A stretch of 64,000 nt of DNA from PALSA-1004 sp963804885 (GTDB taxonomy: Bacteria > Pseudomonadota > Gammaproteobacteria > Burkholderiales > SG8-41): contig CAWDSF010000017.1 of NCBI GenBank assembly GCA_963804885.1, positions 1 through 64,000 on the forward strand. Reading direction: 5' to 3'. Both the position numbers and the translations under genes were made by a program. Shown piece after piece: positions 1-9,450 of this stretch (its first letter is position 1; each line of letters starts with the position of its first letter). The notes under the pieces were generated by a model. The model was not told the origin of the DNA and searched no databases. It worked only from the letters and a program-made list of their open reading frames with translations.

Positions 1-26
1 ACTCCTCCTGCAGTTGCTATGCTGCT

Positions 27-824
27 TTATTCGTGCGGCTCGACGTCCAGCCGGACCGCAATCCCCTCGAGCTGCTTGGAGGCCGCCGGATAACGCTGCA
101 TGACCAGCGGATCGTGACCGGGGATGATGTGCTTCGGTGACGCCGCGAGCCTGCGCAGGCGGGCGTAACCTTCGAGCGTGTCGCCGACGTTGTAGACGGT
201 CGGGAAACAGCGGTCTTTTTCGAAGTGCTCGTAATAATGCGTCGCATCCGACGCGACCACGAGCCAGCCGCGCTGCGTCATCACGCGCACCGACTGCAGT
301 CCCGGCGTATGGCCGCCGATATGGTGCACGCTCAAGCCCGGCGCGAGTTCCGCATCGCCGCAATGAAACGTCACGCGGTCGCCGAACACGAGCTTGACCA
401 TGCCGACGACGTCCTCGACTTCGATGCTGTGCCGGAACCGCGTATGCCGCATCTGCCTGCCGGTCGCGAACGCCATCTCTGCGTCCTGCAAATGAAACTG
501 GGCGCGCGGAAAATCGTGAAAAGTTCCAACGTGGTCGTAATGCATGTGCGTAATGATCACGTTTTCGACATCGGCCGCCTTAACGCCCATCAAAGCCAGG
601 CCTTCCGCCGGCGAGCGCAGGAACGTGCGCTTGCGCGCTTCGCCGACTTCGCGCGTAAAGCCGGTGTCGACGATGAAGGTCCGCGCGGCGCTGCGGATCA
701 GCCAGACGAAGTAATCCATCGGCATCGGCGCGTCGTGCGGGTCGCCGCCGATGAAGTGATCGTGGCGGAACGCGTTGCGCGTCGCGTATTTGATTGCATA
801 AACTTCGTAGTTCGGATCTGCCAT
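27..824 (-). CDS. Metallo-beta-lactamase-fold hydrolase, N-acyl-homoserine-lactonase family
   Basis: A 265-residue protein with the metallo-beta-lactamase metal site THMHYDHVG at residues 92-100 (ligands H93, H95, D97, H98), a downstream GGHTPG histidine, the SDATH aspartate and a C-terminal PGHDP histidine. This set and length fit the AttM/AiiA-like lactonase branch, cytoplasmic and without signal peptide. The family opens acyl-homoserine lactones or other lactones; the true substrate cannot be read from sequence. It starts 14 bases after the flavin oxidoreductase gene and probably shares its transcript, so a lactone from a catabolic pathway is as likely a substrate as a quorum signal. A weak GGTGG ribosome site precedes the ATG. 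The reading frame is intact. Confidence 0.85.
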   Translation of the reverse strand: MADPNYEVYAIKYATRNAFRHDHFIGGDPHDAPMPMDYFVWLIRSAARTFIVDTGFTREVGEARKRTFLRSPAEGLALMGVKAADVENVIITHMHYDHVGTFHDFPRAQFHLQDAEMAFATGRQMRHTRFRHSIEVEDVVGMVKLVFGDRVTFHCGDAELAPGLSVHHIGGHTPGLQSVRVMTQRGWLVVASDATHYYEHFEKDRCFPTVYNVGDTLEGYARLRRLAASPKHIIPGHDPLVMQRYPAASKQLEGIAVRLDVEPHE

Positions 825-838
825 TGCGTTACCACCCG

Positions 839-2848
839 TTAATTGTGCGACGCCGCCCCGGAGCGCGGCCCTTCAAACCGCTGGTCGATCGACAGCGCGA
901 CCATCCAGGCGTCGCGCAGGCACGACAGGAAATCACCCGGCTGGTTGCAATCGCCCGCGAGCGCATACTCGAGACCCGCGGCCTGAATTGCGGCGACGGC
1001 GCCGCGCTCCGGCGCGGGCCCGGTCGCAATGACCAGGCAAGCGCCGACGTCGATACGTTGCGTGGAACCCTCCTCCGTCCGGACGTCCAGGTCTGTGCCC
1101 GTAGCAGCGATGACTTTGCTGTCGAGCATGATGCGGACGCCGCGTAATTTTAACCGATCCAGCAGTTCCATCCGGTTATTGCGCGCCATGCCGGGCGCGA
1201 GGCTGGACAGCGCCTCGATTAGGGTACAGCGCTTGCCCTGCTGCGAGAGCAGGTCGGCGGTCTCGATGCCGACCATGCCGCCGCCGATGATCGTAAACGA
1301 CTGCACTCGCGCAACGCGCGCCGGTTCGCGCAGGATCTCCCACGCATGCAACACTTCGATCGAGGCGTCCAACGCCGCCACGTCGAACGGACACCCACGC
1401 GGCACGGCACCGGTGGCGACGATCACGAAGTCGGGCGCATAAGTTTTCAAAGCCTGCGTATCGGCCGTCACTGACATCCGCACCGGCACACCGAGCGCCT
1501 CAACCTGCTGCCAGCGATACGTCCATACCGGCTCGACTTCGCGCTTGTCGGGCGCCGCCATCGCGAGCGGCATCTGGCCGCCGGCCACCGCGGCCTGCTC
1601 CCAGACCTCGACATGGTGACCGCGCGCCGCGGCCACGCGCGCTGCCTCGATGCCTGTCACGCCGGCGCCGAGCACCAGCACGCGGCGCGGATGGCGGGTA
1701 CGGGTGGCGGGAAAGAGCTGCGGCTCCGCGTGCTCGAGCGTTTCGAATTCGGTGCCTATCATCGGGTTGTGCACGCACGCGACGTCCTGCTCGAGCGTCA
1801 GCCGCTCGAAACACACGTTGCACGCAATGCACGAGCGGATCGGCGCTTTAACTTCGCCGAACGCCTTCAGGCACCAGTGCGGGTCCGCATACAGCGCGCG
1901 ACCGACCGACACGAAATCCGTGCAGCCATCGCGCAGCAGCGCCTCGGCGTCTGCCGGATCGACGACGCGCCCGGCGACCAGAACCGGAATGCTCACCGCC
2001 TGCTTGATCGGCTTCGCATAAGGACCCAGGCAGCCCCGTGGGAACGACGGCGGCTGGATGCAGTACTTGGAGAGCTGCGGACTTTCGTTGCTGCCGCCCG
2101 ACAAGTCGAGCGCCGCGACGCCCGCGCGCTCCAGCCGCCGCGCGAGTTCGACGATATCGGCTTCGCTATATCCGCCATCGACGAATTCGGACGCGCTCAA
2201 GCGAATCACGAGCGGAAAATTCGCCAGCGCCTCTTTGACGCGCGCTATGGTCTCGAGCAGGAAACGCGCGCGGTTGTCGAACGATCCGCCGTACTGATCG
2301 GTGCGCCGGTTAATGCGCGGCGCGAAAAACTGCTGAAACAGATAACCGTTGCCCGCGTGGATCTCGACGCCGTCGTAACCCGCCTGCTGCAGCCGACGCG
2401 CCGATGCGACGAACAGTTTTTGTATCTCCGCAATTTCCGGCACGGCCAGCGGCCGCACGTCGTCACCGGTGTTCGGGTTTTTCCACGGCGAAGGCCCGAC
2501 CGGCTCCATGTTGAGCACCGAGCGCCGCAGCAACGCGCCGCGATGATTGAGCTGCGCGAACACGTGGCAATCGTGCGCGTGGATCGCGTCGACGATGCTC
2601 GCGAGACCGGGAATGAAGCGGTCGTGATAGCAGCACAGCGAATTGTGATGGGGGCGCGCCTGCGCGGTGACGACCATTGCCTCGGTCATGATCATCGCGA
2701 CGCCGCCGCGCGCGCGCTCGGCGTAATACTGCTTGTCGCGCTCGGTGGACAGCCCGTCCGTCGTGCTGTAATTGGTGCCCATCGGCGCCATCACGACGCG
2801 GTTCTTCAGGCGCAATGTGCCGATGGCGCCGGGCTGTGCGAGCAACAT
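839..2848 (-). CDS. NADH:flavin oxidoreductase / 2,4-dienoyl-CoA reductase-like flavoprotein
   Basis: A 669-residue protein with the full FadH/2-enoate-reductase architecture. Residues 1 to about 340 are an Old Yellow Enzyme FMN barrel (RLKNRVVMAPMGTNY near the start, HAGNGYLFQQFF in the middle). The Fe-S cysteines CIACNVC and a later C lie near residues 345-365. An FAD/NAD(P) Rossmann half follows (VLVLGAGVTGIEAARVAA and TIIGGGMVGIETADLL). Such enzymes use NAD(P)H through FAD, a 4Fe-4S cluster and FMN to reduce an activated C=C bond. The substrate is unknown. It sits between a Bug receptor gene (91 bases upstream) and a lactonase-like gene (14 bases downstream) on the same strand, suggesting one catabolic operon. 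The frame is intact. Confidence 0.9.
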   Translation of the reverse strand: MLLAQPGAIGTLRLKNRVVMAPMGTNYSTTDGLSTERDKQYYAERARGGVAMIMTEAMVVTAQARPHHNSLCCYHDRFIPGLASIVDAIHAHDCHVFAQLNHRGALLRRSVLNMEPVGPSPWKNPNTGDDVRPLAVPEIAEIQKLFVASARRLQQAGYDGVEIHAGNGYLFQQFFAPRINRRTDQYGGSFDNRARFLLETIARVKEALANFPLVIRLSASEFVDGGYSEADIVELARRLERAGVAALDLSGGSNESPQLSKYCIQPPSFPRGCLGPYAKPIKQAVSIPVLVAGRVVDPADAEALLRDGCTDFVSVGRALYADPHWCLKAFGEVKAPIRSCIACNVCFERLTLEQDVACVHNPMIGTEFETLEHAEPQLFPATRTRHPRRVLVLGAGVTGIEAARVAAARGHHVEVWEQAAVAGGQMPLAMAAPDKREVEPVWTYRWQQVEALGVPVRMSVTADTQALKTYAPDFVIVATGAVPRGCPFDVAALDASIEVLHAWEILREPARVARVQSFTIIGGGMVGIETADLLSQQGKRCTLIEALSSLAPGMARNNRMELLDRLKLRGVRIMLDSKVIAATGTDLDVRTEEGSTQRIDVGACLVIATGPAPERGAVAAIQAAGLEYALAGDCNQPGDFLSCLRDAWMVALSIDQRFEGPRSGAASHN

Positions 2849-2939
2849 GCGGAAACAATCCAGTCGGCTGCGTGCCCGCGATGGCGGACGGCGGCAGGTA
2901 AAAGTTCAGATTAATACGATGGCGCCGCTCACGCGGCGA

Positions 2940-3928
2940 TCAGTCGATCGTCGCGCCGGTCGTCTTGACGACAGCCGCCCATTTCACGCGATCGTTTTTC
3001 ACGGTCGCGCGAAACTGCTCGACCGTTTCGCTGCGCGGCGTGTTGCCGAGTTCGGCAAGCCGCTGGCGAATCGCGGGCGTTTCCAACGCCTTGCGCACGG
3101 CGGCGTTAATCGCATTCGCGATTTGCGGATCGAGTCCTTTCGGCCCGAACAAGCCGAACCACGTATAGCTCTCGAAACCCGGCAGGCCCGCTTCGGCGAT
3201 CGTCGGTATCTCCGCCATCGCATTTACGCGGGCCTTCGTCGTGACGCCCAAGCAACCGCAGACGCCCCGCTTTCCAATGCGGAATAACGGTCTGCACCTG
3301 GTTCATGATGCAGCATGTGTCGCCTTTGATAACGCCTTGCAGCGCTTCGGGTCCACCTTGTACGGAACGTGCGGTCATGTCGAGCCCGGCCTTCGCGTTG
3401 AATTCGGCAAATGCGAGATGGGTACCGGTGCCGTTGCCGGTTGACGCGTAATTGTATTTACCCGGATTGGCCTTTGACTTTCTCGATGAATTCCTTGACG
3501 GTCTTCACATCGATGACCGCTGGATTGATGGTGAGCACGTTCGATACGTCGACGAGCGGCGCGATCGGCGTGAAGTCGGCCTCGACGTCGAACGGCAGGT
3601 TTTTATAGAGCGCCGCATTCACGCCGTGCGTCGCCGCCGTACCGAGCAATATCGTGTAACCGTCCGGCCGCGCCTTGGCGACCGCTTCGGACGCAAGATT
3701 GCCGCCGGCGCCCGATCTGTATTCCGAGATGATGCGGGTATTGAGCGTTTTCTCCATCGATTCCTGCAGCGTGCGGCCGACCACATCGACGCCGGAACCC
3801 GCAGGAAATCCCATGATCATGGTAATCGGCTTGGCCGGCCAATCCTGCGCGAGCGCGTGAGCCAGCGGCAAAGTCATTAATACAGCGGCGGCGAACAATC
3901 TGAAGCAATGGAGCGGCATCATGCGCAT
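2940..3928 (-). CDS. Bug/TctC-family periplasmic substrate receptor (frame broken twice)
   Basis: The N-terminal piece (from 3928) has a signal peptide ending ALAQ and the Bug hallmark DWPAKPITMIMGFPAGSG, then SGAGGNLASEAVAKA. The reading continues in a second frame (KYNYASTGNGTGTHLAF) after about 3461 and in a third after about 3258 (VTTKARVNAMAEIPTIAEAG), ending at a normal C terminus. Each junction is repaired by removing one G from a G run, so the intact product would be about 329 residues, normal for the family. Bug proteins bind carboxylates or aromatic acids for tripartite tricarboxylate transporters or as orphan sensors. It lies first in the likely operon with the flavin oxidoreductase and lactonase, so it probably captures the substrate of that pathway. 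Confidence 0.85.
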
Positions 3929-4019
3929 GGGATTTTCAATTCGTTCGCTGAAATAACGGTTAACGATGGGCAGGCAACTTTATAACCACCGCGTGGCCGG
4001 CGCAAGCCGCCAGAGCCGT

Positions 4020-5100
4020 CTAGCGCGTATCCGCGCCGACCGCTGCGGCGACGCTCTTGAAGCCATCCGCATGCAGGCGCCCGGCAAGGTCGCGCTTGAT
4101 CTGCGTTATCAACTCCGGCCCGTGATAGACGAGCGCCGAATACAACTGCACGAGCGACGCGCCGGCGCGTATCTTGGCGTAGGCGTGCGCACCGCTCGCC
4201 ACGCCGCCGCAGCCGATCAGCGGCAAGCGCCCGCCGACGCAGCGATACATTTCGGCGAGACACGCGTCGGCCTTGGCCAGCAGCGGCAACTCCCGACAGG
4301 CCGCCGGCCTCGTGCGCATGCGGGCTGCGCAGCGTCGCCGGCCGGTCAAGCGTCGTATTGCCGACGATCAGGCCGTCGATTTTCGTTTCGAGCGCGACTT
4401 CGGCTATATCGCGGATCGCCGCGTTATCGAGATCGGGACCCACCTTGACGAGCAGCGGCGGCGCCCGGCCGCCGCCGTCGCAGGCGCGCGTGCGTGCTTC
4501 CAGCACGCGCTCGATCACTTCCCGCATCTGGTCGCGCGCCTGCAGACTGCGCAGTCCCGGCGTGTTGGGAGACGACAGATTGCAGACAAGATAATCGGCC
4601 AGCCCGCAGGTTACTTCAACGCCTTTGGCATAATCCGCAGCAGCGTCGGTGGAATCGCGGTTCTTGCCGACATTGGCGCCGACCACCCCGCGCACTGAGC
4701 CGCGCTCGCGCCGCTCTTTGAGTCGCGCGGTAAATGCCGCAAGCCCTTTGCTGTTGAAGCCGAAGCGATTGATCACGGCCTGATCTTCCGTCAGGCGAAA
4801 GAGCCGCGGTCGTGGATTGCCCGGCTGCGACAGCGGCGTGACGGTCCCGGCTTCGACAAAGCCAAAGCCCAGCGCGAGCATCGCATCGGCGACTTCGGCA
4901 TCCTTGTCGAACCCCGCCGCGAGACCGAGCGGGTTGGCGAAATCGAGATCCCACACGTGCGTCGCGAGCACCGGATCGTCGTCAGCCGTCGCCGCGCCGG
5001 TGAAGCCGCGCTTCAACGCCCAGATCGTTGCGCCGTGCGCGGCCTCGGCATCGAGCAGATGCAGCAGTGGACGCAAGAGACGAAACGGAATGTTGGCCAT
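4020..5100 (-). CDS. pyrD: Dihydroorotate dehydrogenase (quinone), class 2; one frame break
   Basis: Fourth step of pyrimidine synthesis, oxidising dihydroorotate to orotate with membrane quinone as acceptor. The start at 5100 gives MANIPFRLLRPLLHLLDAE, the usual N-terminal amphipathic helix. Family motifs follow: FANPLGLAAGFDKDAE, FGFVEAGTVTP, NRFGFNSKG, CNLSSPNTPGLRSLQ and, after the break, IGCGGVASGAHAYAKI. The frame changes once near 4295 (GGLSG into ELPLLAKAD). The span is 1,081 bases, one more than a multiple of three, consistent with one extra G. Residues visible on both sides are conserved, so I take the gene as functional. Divergent from ubiX, with 138 bases between the start codons. 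Confidence 0.92.
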
Positions 5101-5238
5101 GAGTTCTGGTTGCCGCCGCGACGATTTACACTCGGCGGAATTGAAAATCGACTCTGCTACAATTGGCGCAAACTCTACACGATGACGCCGCACCGGGCAA
5201 TTGAACACCGACGTCACGAATCACCGCGAGGTCCCGCC

Positions 5239-5844
5239 ATGAAACGGCTCATCGTCGCCATCACCGGCGCATCCGGCGTCATCTACGGCATCCGCGCGCT
5301 CGAAGTATTGCGCGGCGTGCCCGGCCTCGAGTCGCACCTGATTCTCACGCCGTCCGGTGCGCGCACGATCGTCGAGGAAACCGCTTACACCGTCGACAAG
5401 GTGCGCAAGCTCGCGCATCACGAATACAACTACAAGGATATCGGCGCCGCGGTCTCGAGCGGCTCGTTCAAGACGGCCGGCATGCTGGTCGCGCCGTGCT
5501 CCGTCAAATCGTTGAGCGGCATCGCGAACTGCTACAACGACGAGCTCGTCGTGCGCGCTGCCGACGTGTGCCTGAAGGAGCGCCGCCGCGTCGTGCTGCT
5601 CTTCCGCGAAACGCCGCTGCACGCCGGGCACATCGCGCTGATGGACCAGGCGACGCGCAACGGCGCCATCGTGATGCCGCCGGTGCCGGCTTTTTACAGC
5701 CGGCCCAAAACCATCGACGAGCTCGTGATGCAGACGGTCGGCCGCGCGCTCGATCTGTTCGACATCGACGCCAAAGTGGTCAAGCGCTGGACGGAGTCGG
5801 CGCCGGCCGTCACTGCAGGCAAAAAGCGCCGCAGTATCAAATAA
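5239..5844 (+). CDS. ubiX: Flavin prenyltransferase UbiX
   Basis: A 201-residue flavoprotein that adds dimethylallyl to FMN to make prenyl-FMN, the cofactor of UbiD-type decarboxylases, in ubiquinone synthesis and in aromatic-acid metabolism. Visible family motifs are IVAITGASGVIYGIRALE at the N terminus, APCSVKSLSGIANCYND in the middle and RETPLHAGHIALMDQATRNG near the end. The ATG at 5239 is chosen because the conserved N terminus begins there; the frame stays open further upstream without conserved sequence. The gene is followed after 7 bases by the TIGR02444 gene. A UbiD-family decarboxylase lies in this window at 46328-47966 and would need this cofactor. Confidence 0.93.
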   Translation: MKRLIVAITGASGVIYGIRALEVLRGVPGLESHLILTPSGARTIVEETAYTVDKVRKLAHHEYNYKDIGAAVSSGSFKTAGMLVAPCSVKSLSGIANCYNDELVVRAADVCLKERRRVVLLFRETPLHAGHIALMDQATRNGAIVMPPVPAFYSRPKTIDELVMQTVGRALDLFDIDAKVVKRWTESAPAVTAGKKRRSIK

Positions 5845-5851
5845 CGCGCGC

Positions 5852-6373
5852 ATGCCGAACACCGCCGCCGGCACCCGCGACTCCGCCTTCTGGCAATTTT
5901 CGCTCGCGTTCTACGCGCGGCCCGGCGTGGCCGATGCGTGCCTCGCGCTGCAGGACGACACCGGCGCCGATGTCAACGTGATGTTCTACGTGCTGTTTCT
6001 CGCCGGGCAACTGCGCCAGATCGATCGCGTCGACGCCGCGCATATCGATGCGTCGATCAAGGCATGGCGCGAAATAGCGGTGGTGCCGCTGCGCACGCTG
6101 CGGCGCCGCCTGAAAACCGGCATCGAGCCGATTGCCGTCGCCGATACCGAAGCGCTGCGCAGCGCGGTCAAGCGCATCGAACTCGACGCCGAACGCATAG
6201 AGCAGGAATGGCTGGAAACAAATGTCCCGGCGACAACGCTCGGCACGCCGGCAAAGTCGCCAGTCGCGGCAGCGCAGACGAATCTCGCCGCCTACGGCGC
6301 GCTGCTCGGCGATTTATCGCCAGCGCACGTCGCAACGCTGCTCGCGGCATTTACTCAACATGTGGGCGCATAG
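5852..6373 (+). CDS. TIGR02444 family protein (function unknown)
   Basis: A 173-residue cytoplasmic protein. The N-terminal part, with FWQFSLAFYARPGVADACLA followed by LQDDTGADVNVMFYVLFLA, matches the TIGR02444/DUF2390 family. These are small, mostly helical proteins of proteobacteria with no established role. It begins 7 bases after ubiX and is likely co-transcribed with it. The transcript would end at the hairpin at 6428-6452. No motif points to an enzymatic activity. Confidence 0.75.
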   Translation: MPNTAAGTRDSAFWQFSLAFYARPGVADACLALQDDTGADVNVMFYVLFLAGQLRQIDRVDAAHIDASIKAWREIAVVPLRTLRRRLKTGIEPIAVADTEALRSAVKRIELDAERIEQEWLETNVPATTLGTPAKSPVAAAQTNLAAYGALLGDLSPAHVATLLAAFTQHVGA

Positions 6374-6420
6374 GACGACGTTCCGAACGTGCGCACAACC
6401 GCGTCTGAATGGCTCTGCAA

Positions 6421-6452
6421 ACAAAAAGACCCCGCCGCAGCGGGGCCTTTCT
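6421..6452. terminator. Probable bidirectional intrinsic terminator
   Basis: The stem CCCCGC / GCGGGG with a CGCA loop (6430-6445) is followed by CCTTTCT on the plus side and preceded by ACAAAAAGA, which reads as a T run on the minus strand. It lies between the convergent TIGR02444 gene and the PEP-CTERM gene, where a shared terminator is expected. Confidence 0.75.
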
Positions 6453-6470
6453 GAAAACTACCGAATTGAA

Positions 6471-7253
6471 TTAAGCGGTCTTCTGCTGCCGGCGACGGCC
6501 GACCCATCCAAGCAGCGCAAGTCCGGCCAGCATCATTGCGTAAGATTCAGGCTCGGGAACCGCCGGTGTCGAAACCAGATCCAGCGATGTTGTAATCGTG
6601 AGATTCGACTCGCTTGTATGGCGCTCGGCAAAAAAGAAGTCGAATGCGTAGTTGCCCGCGGCCTTGCCCGGACCAAACAGCGTATCGAGGTTCACGGACG
6701 CGGACGCCGAACCGTGCACGCCACCCAGGTCGATGCCCAGCTTCTTGTCGAAGAACACCCAGACATCGTCGTCACCGGAGAAATTGAACGTCTGGCCTGC
6801 GCCCGGCGTATAACCGAACGTCGCGGCGATCTGGTAAGTGAAGTGGTAGTTATGTGCACCAAAATTTCCCAGCAACAACCCGTCAATCGGGAAGAATGCG
6901 CCACTGGAATAGCTAAAAATGCCCGATCCCGCAAACGTTTCGGTCAGGGTAATGGAAAATGGAGTGCTGGGCGCCGCGGGACCATACCACTCCGCGAACG
7001 AAGCCGCTGACGTAATGAATCCCGGGGCCCCGAACGAAATCGGAGTAGGCGCACTGCCGATAAGCGTCGTGCTGACCAACCCAGTAACCACGCCACCGAT
7101 GCCGCTCTCGAAATCCGGATTGCTGCTGCCGGGGACCAAGGCTCCCGGCGTGAAATCACGCACGGTGCCGGTTAGTGTTGTGCTGGCGGCGAAGGCAGTG
7201 GACGCAAATAACGTCAATACGGCTACTACAACGAGTTCATTAATATTTTTCAT
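6471..7253 (-). CDS. PEP-CTERM sorting-domain protein with fibro-slime-like region
   Basis: A 260-residue exported protein. It has an N-terminal signal peptide (VVVAVLTLFASTAFAAS). A central FSGDDDVWVFFDKKLGIDLG stretch near residues 160-180 resembles the fibro-slime domain. The C terminus is classic PEP-CTERM: VPEPESYAMM, a hydrophobic helix LAGLALLGWV and a basic RRRQQ tail. PEP-CTERM tails are cut by exosortase (EpsH/XrtA type) and occur in bacteria that make extracellular matrix. No exosortase is in this window. The gene stands alone between the terminator at 6421-6452 and lolD, with 174 bases upstream in which I see no strong promoter. Composition is lower in GC and richer in S, T and G than neighbours, as usual for surface proteins. 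Confidence 0.88.
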   Translation of the reverse strand: MKNINELVVVAVLTLFASTAFAASTTLTGTVRDFTPGALVPGSSNPDFESGIGGVVTGLVSTTLIGSAPTPISFGAPGFITSAASFAEWYGPAAPSTPFSITLTETFAGSGIFSYSSGAFFPIDGLLLGNFGAHNYHFTYQIAATFGYTPGAGQTFNFSGDDDVWVFFDKKLGIDLGGVHGSASASVNLDTLFGPGKAAGNYAFDFFFAERHTSESNLTITTSLDLVSTPAVPEPESYAMMLAGLALLGWVGRRRQQKTA

Positions 7254-7427
7254 CGCTTGTCTCCCTGAAAGCCTGCTGAAAGGCTAGTCAAGTATTCACC
7301 CAGCTAAAGAAGGGTGCAATAGCCTGTTCGGACTAATGTCGAGCAATTATCGATAGTCCAATGGCATACAAGGAAACGCAGGTGGGTCAATGCGCTTGCT
7401 GCAACCCGCAAGGACCGCGCAATAAAT

Positions 7428-8108
7428 CTAAGCGTTTTGCAGCACGCCGTCGACGAGACGCAAAATGCGGCTCGCGCGCGCGGCGATCAGGCTGTCATGG
7501 GTCGCGATGACGAGGCTCGTGTTGAATGCGCGGTTAAGCTCGAGCATCAGCTCGAACACGTCTTCCGCCGTTTGCCGGTCTAGGTTGCCGGTCGGCTCGT
7601 CGGCGAGCACGCAGGCAGGATTGGTAATCAAGGCCCGTGCAATCGCGACGCGCTGACGCTCGCCGCCCGAGAGTTCCGACGGCGCATGCTCGAGCCGGTG
7701 CCCTAGCCCCACTTTGCCGAGCATCTCGACGGCGCGCGCGTTGGCTTCTGCGACTGGCATGCGCCGGATGAGGAGCGGCATCGCCACGTTCTCGATCGCG
7801 GAAAATTCCGGCAGCAGATGGTGAAACTGGTAGACGAAACCCAATTGCCGGTTGCGCAACTCGCCGCGCCCCGCCTCATCGAGCGCCTGGATATCGCGCC
7901 CGCCGATGACGACCTCGCCGCTGGTGGCGGCATCGAGGCCGCCCAATAAATGCAGCAGCGTGCTCTTGCCCGAGCCGGAGGCACCCACGATAGCGACGTG
8001 CTCGCCTTTCGCGACCGCCAGGTCGACGCCCAGCAGCACGGGCACTTCGACCTTGCCCTGCAGATAAATCTTGCGCAGATTGCGGCACGCGAGCGCAGCG
8101 TCACTCAT
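7428..8108 (-). CDS. lolD: Lipoprotein-releasing ABC transporter ATPase LolD
   Basis: A 226-residue ATPase that powers release of outer-membrane lipoproteins from the inner membrane to LolA. Walker A GASGSGKSTLLHLLGGLD, Q-loop YQFHHLLPEFSA, signature LSGGERQRVAIARAL, Walker B VLADEPTGNLD and H-loop IATHD are all present and correctly ordered. The QFHHLLPEF stretch is typical of LolD. The ATG overlaps the stop of lolC by 8 bases on the same strand, so the two are translationally coupled. Confidence 0.95.
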   Translation of the reverse strand: MSDAALACRNLRKIYLQGKVEVPVLLGVDLAVAKGEHVAIVGASGSGKSTLLHLLGGLDAATSGEVVIGGRDIQALDEAGRGELRNRQLGFVYQFHHLLPEFSAIENVAMPLLIRRMPVAEANARAVEMLGKVGLGHRLEHAPSELSGGERQRVAIARALITNPACVLADEPTGNLDRQTAEDVFELMLELNRAFNTSLVIATHDSLIAARASRILRLVDGVLQNA

Positions 8109-9346
8109 AGCGCAAAGCCTCGGCCGGATTGATCTTAGCGGCGCGGTAGCTCGGGTAGATGGTCGCGAGCATGCTCACCACGAAGGAGAAAAACGCGGTC
8201 AGCAGCACGTCGGCCATGCGCAATTCGGAGGGCAGATCGCTGATCTGGTAGACATCTTTCGACAGGAACTTGAAGCCGAACAGGTTTTCGATGAACGGCA
8301 CCACGACATCCACATTGACCGCAAGCGCGATGCCCCCGGCGATACCCGGCGAGCGTTCCCATGAGTCCGATCAGCGTGCCCTGAATCAGGAAAATTTTCA
8401 TCACGCTGCCGGGGCTGGCCCCGAGCGTGCGCAGGATCGCGATGTCGGCCTGCTTGTCCTTGACCGCCATGAAGAGGCTGGAGACGATGTTGAACGCGGC
8501 GACCGCTATGATCAGGAACACAATCAGGAACATCATGCGCTTTTCGATATCGACCGCGCGGAAGAAGTTGGCGTTGAGCCGCGTCCAGTCGGTGATGTAG
8601 GCGTCGGGCCCGAGGCTTTGCGCGAGTTCGCGCGAGACGCGGGTAGCGTTGAATAGATCCTTGAGCTTCAACCGCACGCCGCTCACCTGCTCGCCCATGC
8701 GATACAGCGTTTGGGCGTCCTGCAAGTCGACCAGTCCCAGGCCCGAGTCGTACTCATAATGGTCGACCGAAAATATGCCGACGACCGTGAACTGGCGCAG
8801 GCGCGGCATGATGCCCGCGGGCGTCACCTGCCCCTGCGGCGCGATCAGCACAACTTTGTCGCCGACCGCGACACTCAGCGCGCGCGCGAGCTCGATGCCC
8901 AGGACGATACCGAATTCGCCCGCCTTCAACGCGCCCAGGCTGCCGGACGCCATATGCTTCGCCAGGTCGGCGACTTTTTCTTCGGCCTCGGGAATGATGC
9001 CGCGGATGTACGCGCCGCGCACTGTGCCGCCGCTCGACAACAGGCCTTGCGCCGTCACGTACGGGGCTGCCGCCACCACCTCGGAGTTCTGACTTGCTTT
9101 GTCGGCGACCGCGCGCCAGTCGTGGAGCGAATTGGCCGGGCCCGAGATCTGGATATGCGAGGCGACGCTCAGGATGCGCGTGCGCACTTCGCGCTGAAAT
9201 CCGTTCATCACTGACAGCACGGTGATCAACACCGTGATGCCGAGCGCGATACCGATCACGGAGACCAGCGAGATAAACGAGATGAAGCGGCTGCGCTGAC
9301 GCGCGCGCGTATAGCGCAGGCCGATGAAAAGTTCGTAGGGTTGCAA
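8101..9346 (-). CDS. lolC: Lipoprotein-releasing system transmembrane protein LolC/E; one frame break
   Basis: Inner-membrane subunit of the Lol exporter. The conserved N terminus LQPYELFIGLRYTR begins at a TTG at 9346. An in-frame ATG at 9400 would add 18 residues without family similarity, so TTG is preferred. The first membrane helix (FISLVSVIGIALGITVLITV) is followed by MNGFQREVRTRIL, a periplasmic domain, and three C-terminal helices. The frame breaks near 8352 (GTLAG into IAGGIALAVNVDVVVPF). One extra G explains it, and the 1,246-base span is one over a multiple of three. The intact product is about 414 residues, normal for the family. It ends ALRYE and overlaps lolD. Confidence 0.9.
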
Positions 9347-9450
9347 ATGGGAGTCCGCGGTCGAGGCCGCAAGTGTGCCACATCGCGGCCGCGCTCGCAC
9401 ATACGCGCTGCAAGACGAATGCTAAACTGCAGCGCCAGGATGAACTGCCT

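Noticed and set aside
1613..2914. Long plus-strand open frame (433 codons) opposite the flavin oxidoreductase
   Set aside because: Arg/Ala/His-rich antisense translation typical of high-GC DNA; the minus-strand gene is clearly conserved.
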